From assembly GCA_023460875.1 (NCBI GenBank), contig JAEWOQ010000290.1, forward strand, positions 1-9,837: a stretch of 9,837 nucleotides of DNA. Reading direction: 5' to 3'. The notes below the pieces were generated by a model, which saw only the letters and a list, made by a program, of their open reading frames with translations, was not told where the DNA came from and did no database searches. This DNA is from Pseudomonadota bacterium (GTDB lineage: Bacteria; Myxococcota_A; Polyangia; Polyangiales; Polyangiaceae). Of the stretch, positions 5,309 through 9,837 are shown one piece after another. Numbering within the stretch: position 1 is the first letter of the stretch; every line of letters begins with the position of its first letter. The translations under genes and the position numbers were made by a program.

Positions 5309-7204
5309 ATGGGAAAAATCATCGGTATCGACTTGGGTACGACCAATAGCGTCGTCGCCGTCATGGAGGGCAAGGAGCCCAAGGTCATCGTGAACGAGGA
5401 GGGAGCTCGCATCACTCCCTCGGTCGTCGCGTGGGACGATAAAGGCGAGATTCTCGTCGGGACCGTGGCCAAACGGCAGGCGGTGACGAACCCCGAGAAC
5501 ACCGTCTACTCGTCCAAGCGCTTCGTCGGCCATCGCTTCTCCGAGGTGAAGGGCGAGCTCGGACGCGTCCCGTATAAGCTCGTCGAGGGCAAGAACGGTG
5601 ACGTCTGGATCGAGGTGCGCGGCAAGCAGATGGCGCCTCCAGAGGTCAGCGCCAAGGTCCTGCAGAAGCTGAAGAAGGCGGCGGAGGACTACCTGGGTGA
5701 GTCCGTGACCGAGGCGGTCATCACCGTCCCCGCGTACTTCAACGACTCGCAGCGCCAGGCCACCAAGGACGCGGGCAAGATCGCCGGGCTCGAGGTCAAG
5801 CGCATCATCAACGAGCCTACGGCCGCGGCCTTGGCCTACGGCCTCGACAAGAAGAACAACGAGATCATCGCCGTGTACGATTTCGGCGGCGGCACCTTCG
5901 ACATCTCGATCCTCGAGGTGGGCGACAACGTGGTGCAGGTGATCGCGACGAACGGCGACACTCACCTCGGCGGCGACGACGTCGATGGTGAGGTGATGAC
6001 GTGGCTGGCCGACGAGTTCCGCAAGGACAGCGGGCTCGATGTCTCCAAGGACAAGATGGTCATCCAGCGCCTCAAGGACGCGGCCGAGCAGGCGAAGATC
6101 GAGCTGTCGACGAAGCAGGAGACCACGATCAACCTGCCGTTCCTCACCGCGGACGCCAGCGGCCCGAAGCACCTGCAGAAGACCCTGACGCGCGCGAAGT
6201 TGGAGCAGATGATCCGACCCCTGGTGGAGCGGACCATGGAGCCGGTGCGCAAGGCCCTCGCGGACTCCAAGAAGAGCCCATCGGACATCGATGAGGTGGT
6301 GCTCGTCGGCGGCTCGACGCGCATCCCCCTGGTGCAGGAGACGGTCAAGAGCTTCTTCGGTAAGGATCCCCACCGCGGCGTGAACCCGGACGAGGTCGTC
6401 GCCATCGGCGCCGCCGTACAGGGAGGCGTGCTGTCAGGTGACGTCCAGGACGTGGTGTTGCTCGACGTGACGCCCCTGTCCTTGGGCGTGGAGACCTTGG
6501 GCGGCGTGATGACGGTGATGATCCCGCGCAACACCACCATCCCGACGCAGAAGAAGGAGATCTACTCCACGGCGAGCGACAATCAGACGTCGGTCGAGAT
6601 CCACGTGCTGCAGGGCGAGCGCGCCGAGGCTCGCTTCAACCGCACCCTGGGCAAGTTTCACCTGGAGGGGCTCCCGCCCGCTCCCCGCGGCGTGCCCAAG
6701 GTGGAGGTCACCTTCGACATCGACGCGCACGGCATCCTACACGTCACCGCCAAGGACATGGCGACGGGCAAGGATCAGAAGATCACCATCACCGCCTCGA
6801 GTGGTCTCAATACGGACGACATCGAGCGGATGGTGAAGGATGCGCAGACTCACGAAGAAGAAGACCGTCGCCGGCGCGAGGAGGTCGAGCGCCGCAACAA
6901 GCTCGACAACCTCTGTTACACGCTGGAGAAGCAGCTCACCGACAACAAGGACAAATTGGACGGCGGTGACGTGAGCGCCATCGAGGCCTTGGTGAAGGAG
7001 GGGCGCGAGGCTGTCGAGAAGCAGGACGACGCCAAGATCCAGGACGTGAGCGAGCGGCTAGAGAAGAAGGCCCACGAGCTGGCCGCGAAGCTCTACCAGT
7101 CTGCGGGCGAGGACGGTGCGCCCGGAGCATCGCCGGACGGCGGCCAGGCGGGCGGCGGCAAGCCCGGCGACGTCATCGACGCAGAGTTCGAAGAGAGCCG
7201 CTGA
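5309..7204 (+). CDS. dnaK: Chaperone protein DnaK (Hsp70)
   Basis: DnaK is the ATP-driven Hsp70 chaperone of the cytosol; with DnaJ and GrpE it binds and releases unfolded proteins. The 631-residue length is usual. The ATPase domain (about 1-380) shows the phosphate loop GIDLGTTNS (6-14), VPAYFNDSQRQATKDAG (140-156), INEPTAAALAYG (167-178), YDFGGGTFDIS (190-200, with T196 at the phosphorylatable position) and VGGSTRIP (333-340). The linker VVLLDVTPLSLG (382-393) leads to the substrate-binding domain, with LQGERAEARFNRTLGKFHLEG and VTFDIDAHGILHVTAKD. After the helical lid comes a glycine-rich tail ending in DVIDAEFEES, the usual C-terminus recognised by co-chaperones. ATG 5309 follows GGAGAGG (5298-5304). 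No grpE or dnaJ lies beside it and it has its own terminator, so it is transcribed alone. Myxobacteria usually carry several dnaK copies, and which copy this is cannot be told. Confidence 0.98.
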   Translation: MGKIIGIDLGTTNSVVAVMEGKEPKVIVNEEGARITPSVVAWDDKGEILVGTVAKRQAVTNPENTVYSSKRFVGHRFSEVKGELGRVPYKLVEGKNGDVWIEVRGKQMAPPEVSAKVLQKLKKAAEDYLGESVTEAVITVPAYFNDSQRQATKDAGKIAGLEVKRIINEPTAAALAYGLDKKNNEIIAVYDFGGGTFDISILEVGDNVVQVIATNGDTHLGGDDVDGEVMTWLADEFRKDSGLDVSKDKMVIQRLKDAAEQAKIELSTKQETTINLPFLTADASGPKHLQKTLTRAKLEQMIRPLVERTMEPVRKALADSKKSPSDIDEVVLVGGSTRIPLVQETVKSFFGKDPHRGVNPDEVVAIGAAVQGGVLSGDVQDVVLLDVTPLSLGVETLGGVMTVMIPRNTTIPTQKKEIYSTASDNQTSVEIHVLQGERAEARFNRTLGKFHLEGLPPAPRGVPKVEVTFDIDAHGILHVTAKDMATGKDQKITITASSGLNTDDIERMVKDAQTHEEEDRRRREEVERRNKLDNLCYTLEKQLTDNKDKLDGGDVSAIEALVKEGREAVEKQDDAKIQDVSERLEKKAHELAAKLYQSAGEDGAPGASPDGGQAGGGKPGDVIDAEFEESR

Positions 7205-7226
7205 GAGAAGGGCGGCGTTAGAAGAA

Positions 7227-7257
7227 GGGCGCGACTCTCCGTCGCGCCCTTTTTTTT
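7227..7257 (+). terminator. Rho-independent terminator of dnaK
   Basis: GGGCGCGAC (7227-7235) and GTCGCGCCC (7241-7249) form a perfect 9-bp stem with a 5-base loop, followed directly by eight T (7250-7257). It starts 22 bases after the dnaK stop and separates dnaK from the lipoprotein gene. Confidence 0.96.
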
Positions 7258-7341
7258 CGGTGCGCCCCCTCGCCGCTTGCCCGTCACGGCGCGGCGATTT
7301 CCTGGCTGATGGTCAGGTTTCCGTCCGGCCAAGCGATGGAG

Positions 7342-7347
7342 TATGTT
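7342..7347 (+). promoter_or_regulatory. Candidate -10 hexamer of the lipoprotein gene
   Basis: TATGTT ends 8 bases before ATG 7356, and no Shine-Dalgarno sequence lies between them. The -35 region (about 7318-7324) is weak, with two or three matches to TTGACA. A promoter is needed here because the dnaK terminator lies just upstream. Confidence 0.4.
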
Positions 7348-7355
7348 CGGCTCCG

Positions 7356-9305
7356 ATGCGTCACTCTCCGCTCACGGCCCAAGCTGAAACGCTTCATACC
7401 TCCAGCGCCCGTTCGCAGGGATCCAGAGGGAGGACGAGTTCCCGCCTCGCGCTCGGAGCGTGCCTCTTGCTCACCGCGTGCGGGGGCGCTCAGAAGCCGT
7501 CCGGCGATGTGCCGGTCACGGCGGCGCCCGCGACGAGCCCGCCGCCCGCCGCCCGCCCCGAGCTGACCCCTGTCGAGGCACCTTCGGGGACCTTCCTGTG
7601 GGCACGCCTGAAGAACCCCGCGGCTCTCACGGACTCCGTCCTCGCGGCGACGGGCTTGCCCCTGGACTGGCGCGGGCTCTTGGAGAGCCGTGTGCCCGAG
7701 CTCGTGGCTGCGTCCGACCTGAGCGCGCCCGTAGAGCTCGCGATCTCCGTGAACCCGAACCCACGTCGGCAACCCCTGGCAGTGCTCAGCTGGGGAGTGG
7801 GCTCGAAGGCGGCTGTGCTGCAGCAGCTCGACCAGCTGAATGTCCAGGCAGAGGAAGGGCCTGGCGGGGTCCATTCCTTCGCCATCGCGAAGGCGACGTG
7901 CGTCGTGGGGCCTGCGCTCGGGAGCGCTCCGACGCGGGTCGCGTGCGGCAAGGAAGCCCAGGCCGTCGAGGTCCTCGGCGCCTACGCCCTGCGAGGGCTG
8001 CCTCGTCAGGAGCTCTCTGAAGCGGAGCTCCACGTGGAGATGACCGCCGCGCCGCTCCGGCAGGCCTATGGACAGCAGGTCAGCTCCCTCAAGGTGCTGT
8101 CGTCGGTGTTGGTGCGCCAGATCCAGATCGACAACCCGCGCTTCGATCGCGCCGCCGCGGACGCGGTGTACGGGCTGGTGGATGAGCTGATCGCCCTGAG
8201 CCAGGACGTCGATCGCGCGCGGCTGCAGCTCTGGAACAAGGGTGGCGACTACGAGCTGGCGATGTCCGGCCGCTTCGCGGGCAGCGCGTCGTGGTCGGTG
8301 GAGATGCTCCGCGGGGTGGGGGCGACGCAGACGGCTCCTCCGGACTGGTTCTGGGCGTTGCCAGCGAACGCGAGCGCTGCGTACTTCTCGCGAGCGCCGG
8401 ACCCGTCCAGCACGGAGGCGCTCTGGGCCGTCGCCAAGGATCTCTTGGGGGGCTTCCTCGAGGACAACCAGGCGGTGACCAAGGCGACCCGCGAGCGTAT
8501 CGAGCGCTGGTTCACCGAGGCGTCCCACTACGGGAGCGCTGTGGTGGGCGCGACGGGGCCGGTGGTCAGCTCGACGAGCGGAGAGCGATCCACGTTGGTC
8601 CCTGCCTGGCAGCTGACGGGGGTGCAGCAGGACAGCGCGCGCCACCGCAAGCTGCTCGACGAGCTCATCGCGATCCTCGCCGCGCCCGACCTGCGCAAGG
8701 CTGCGGCCCACGAGGGCGAGAGCTGGCTGCCCGAGTTCAAGAGGAGCGGGGCTCTCGCAGGGCAACCGGGCTCGGCCGTATACGAGTGGAAGATGAGCGG
8801 AACCTGGCAGGAGGCCCTCGAGCGACTTGGGGGGACCCCGGTGGTCTCCAAGGATCCATCCCAGCGCGCGGAGCTGGAGACGGCGCTCGCGCAGCTCGAT
8901 CATGGGTTCCTGGCGCTGGTGCCGGACCAGGACCGCACGTGGTTCATCTGGTCGCAGACACGGGAAGAGCTCGCCAAGCCCATCGAGGCGATGAAGCGCC
9001 AGGACGCCCCGCGCCTCCAGGGGCTCGACGCGCTGCAGTCACTCCGCCAACGCCCGGCGATCTTGAGCGGGTTCGTCAAGCTGGAGAGCTTGGTCGCGCA
9101 GCTCGCGTCGGGGGCGCGCGGCGCTGAGGCCTTGGGCAGTTGGGATCGGGTGAGCCAGGCGCTGCCCTACAAGGGTCAGGCCCCCGTGACCTTCCAGCTG
9201 CGCATCGAGCAGGGCGAGCACACGGAGATCGAGCTCGCCCACCGTATCCCGAGCCAGTTCATCACGGATCTGACGGCGGCGCTGGTCCAGGGGCTCGCGG
9301 ACTGA
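7356..9305 (+). CDS. Large lipoprotein of unknown function
   Basis: From ATG 7356 the protein has 649 residues. A long basic, Ser/Thr-rich n-region (1-30) leads to the hydrophobic core LALGACLLLTAC, whose LTAC lipobox predicts lipidation at C42 and anchoring in the cell envelope. The residue after the cysteine is Gly, which in E. coli would favour export to the outer membrane; myxobacterial sorting rules differ. A Pro/Ala linker (about 48-73) precedes a large soluble domain beginning FLWARLKNPAALTDSVLAATG. It mixes amphipathic helices with strands such as VELAISVNPNP, and has no membrane segment. Repeating phrases on both halves (for example DWFWALPANASAAYFSRAP and HGFLALVPDQDRTWFIW) may mark two related lobes, but this is only an impression. 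I recognise no family. The frame is open back to 7116, inside dnaK, but the dnaK terminator and the signal peptide rule out those earlier starts. The next gene, 50 bp on, also encodes an exported protein. Confidence 0.85.
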   Translation: MRHSPLTAQAETLHTSSARSQGSRGRTSSRLALGACLLLTACGGAQKPSGDVPVTAAPATSPPPAARPELTPVEAPSGTFLWARLKNPAALTDSVLAATGLPLDWRGLLESRVPELVAASDLSAPVELAISVNPNPRRQPLAVLSWGVGSKAAVLQQLDQLNVQAEEGPGGVHSFAIAKATCVVGPALGSAPTRVACGKEAQAVEVLGAYALRGLPRQELSEAELHVEMTAAPLRQAYGQQVSSLKVLSSVLVRQIQIDNPRFDRAAADAVYGLVDELIALSQDVDRARLQLWNKGGDYELAMSGRFAGSASWSVEMLRGVGATQTAPPDWFWALPANASAAYFSRAPDPSSTEALWAVAKDLLGGFLEDNQAVTKATRERIERWFTEASHYGSAVVGATGPVVSSTSGERSTLVPAWQLTGVQQDSARHRKLLDELIAILAAPDLRKAAAHEGESWLPEFKRSGALAGQPGSAVYEWKMSGTWQEALERLGGTPVVSKDPSQRAELETALAQLDHGFLALVPDQDRTWFIWSQTREELAKPIEAMKRQDAPRLQGLDALQSLRQRPAILSGFVKLESLVAQLASGARGAEALGSWDRVSQALPYKGQAPVTFQLRIEQGEHTEIELAHRIPSQFITDLTAALVQGLAD

Positions 9306-9355
9306 GGAGGGAAACTTGGCCCTGAGGGGGCGAACGTGAGCATCCGTGGAGGACG

Positions 9356-9837
9356 ATGTTGCGGTCCTCCCCGCGGCCAAGCGCTCGAGTGAGCGTCCTC
9401 GCGCTGCTCGTCCTCTGCCTGCTGGGCTTCACGGCCCGCCCCGCGGCGGCTTGGGTCGAGATGGAGGTGCGCACCCACCGGGCGACCGTCGGGGTTGAAC
9501 CGGATGGTCGCGCCGAGGTGCGCCACGAGCTGTTGCTGCGCGTGCGTGGGGGCCCGCTCCAGTCCCTGGAGATCGAGGGGGTGGGGCAGGAGCTGGAGGT
9601 CCTCGGGGACGCCACGGTGCGTGCCATGGGCAAGGGCTTGGGCCGTGTGTGGCCCATGGAGCTCACGACCCGCGACGACGGGGCGCTCGTCCTCCGCATC
9701 AACGCCGAGAAAGGCCTGCGGAGCGGGGTCTACCGCTTCGAGTTCGGGTACCGGTATGACGCGGCGGAGCGGGGCTGGCTGGAGCGGAGGGGCGCTCGCG
9801 CTCGCCTGACCTGGGTACAGCCGCGTTTCTCTAGCGG
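9356..9837 (+). CDS. Exported protein of unknown function (3' end beyond the window)
   Basis: The frame opening at ATG 9356 stays open to the right edge (160 codons seen). A Shine-Dalgarno-like GGAGG (9348-9352) sits close to the start. Residues 1-32 form a clear Sec signal peptide: arginines at the front, the core VLALLVLCLLGF, and a likely cut after PAAA. The visible mature part looks beta-rich, with alternating hydrophobic strands such as MEVRTHRATVGVEPDGRAEV, LVLRINAEKG and GVYRFEFGYRYDAAERG, which suggests a beta-sandwich domain. I do not recognise the family. It begins 50 bp after the lipoprotein gene with no terminator between them, so the two are probably co-transcribed and may act together in the envelope. 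Confidence 0.8.
   Translation, partial: MLRSSPRPSARVSVLALLVLCLLGFTARPAAAWVEMEVRTHRATVGVEPDGRAEVRHELLLRVRGGPLQSLEIEGVGQELEVLGDATVRAMGKGLGRVWPMELTTRDDGALVLRINAEKGLRSGVYRFEFGYRYDAAERGWLERRGARARLTWVQPRFSS

Noticed and set aside
5099..6373. Open frame of 424 codons on the minus strand across dnaK
   Set aside because: It is antisense to the DnaK ATPase domain, is rich in Arg, Leu, Asp and His as mirrored GC-rich codons usually are, and matches no family.
7116..7355. Upstream extension of the lipoprotein frame into dnaK
   Set aside because: It would start inside dnaK and be read across the dnaK terminator, and it would bury the signal peptide 80 residues from the N-terminus.
7284..8903. Open frame of 539 codons on the minus strand across the lipoprotein gene
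   Set aside because: Composition is Arg/Leu/His-rich low-complexity sequence. The plus-strand frame has a signal peptide with lipobox and balanced composition, so this is a shadow.

Overview
The window looks like chromosomal DNA from a high-GC Gram-negative bacterium, most likely a myxobacterium or relative (Myxococcota/Deltaproteobacteria). The reasons are strong G/C third-position bias in nearly every gene, an E. coli-type 410-residue SerA, a YqgE/AlgH protein, a Gram-negative-type DnaK, and a high share of exported proteins and lipoproteins of no recognised function. The lineage is inferred from gene content and composition; no rRNA or other decisive marker is present.

Layout, left to right. 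A family 4 glycosyltransferase, probably incomplete at its N-terminus, runs in from the left edge (+), and its first ~140 bases are much poorer in GC than the rest. Then come serA (+), yqgE/algH (+) and, one base after yqgE, an exported protein with an FGE-sulfatase (SUMF1) fold (+). This group meets, tail to tail, a minus-strand gene for a protein with two SRPBCC/AHSA1-like domains that carries a 15-bp minisatellite in its coding sequence. A gene-poor stretch follows with tRNA-Ala(CGC) on the minus strand and a clear sigma70-type promoter. Divergent from the tRNA is dnaK (+), with its own promoter, a ~160-nt leader and a textbook rho-independent terminator. Last are a 649-aa lipoprotein gene of unknown function and, 50 bp on, the start of a gene for an exported protein that runs off the right edge.

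The genes are mainly housekeeping: serine biosynthesis (serA), chaperone function (dnaK) and translation (tRNA-Ala), mixed with envelope or exported proteins. I see no mobile element, CRISPR array, toxin-antitoxin pair or recognisable defence system, and no convincing new multi-gene system. The most interesting pattern is regulatory: four genes (serA, yqgE, the SUMF1-like gene and the lipoprotein gene) have no clear Shine-Dalgarno but carry a TANNNT hexamer ending 8-10 bases before the start codon, as expected for leaderless or near-leaderless transcripts. dnaK and the last gene instead have Shine-Dalgarno sequences.
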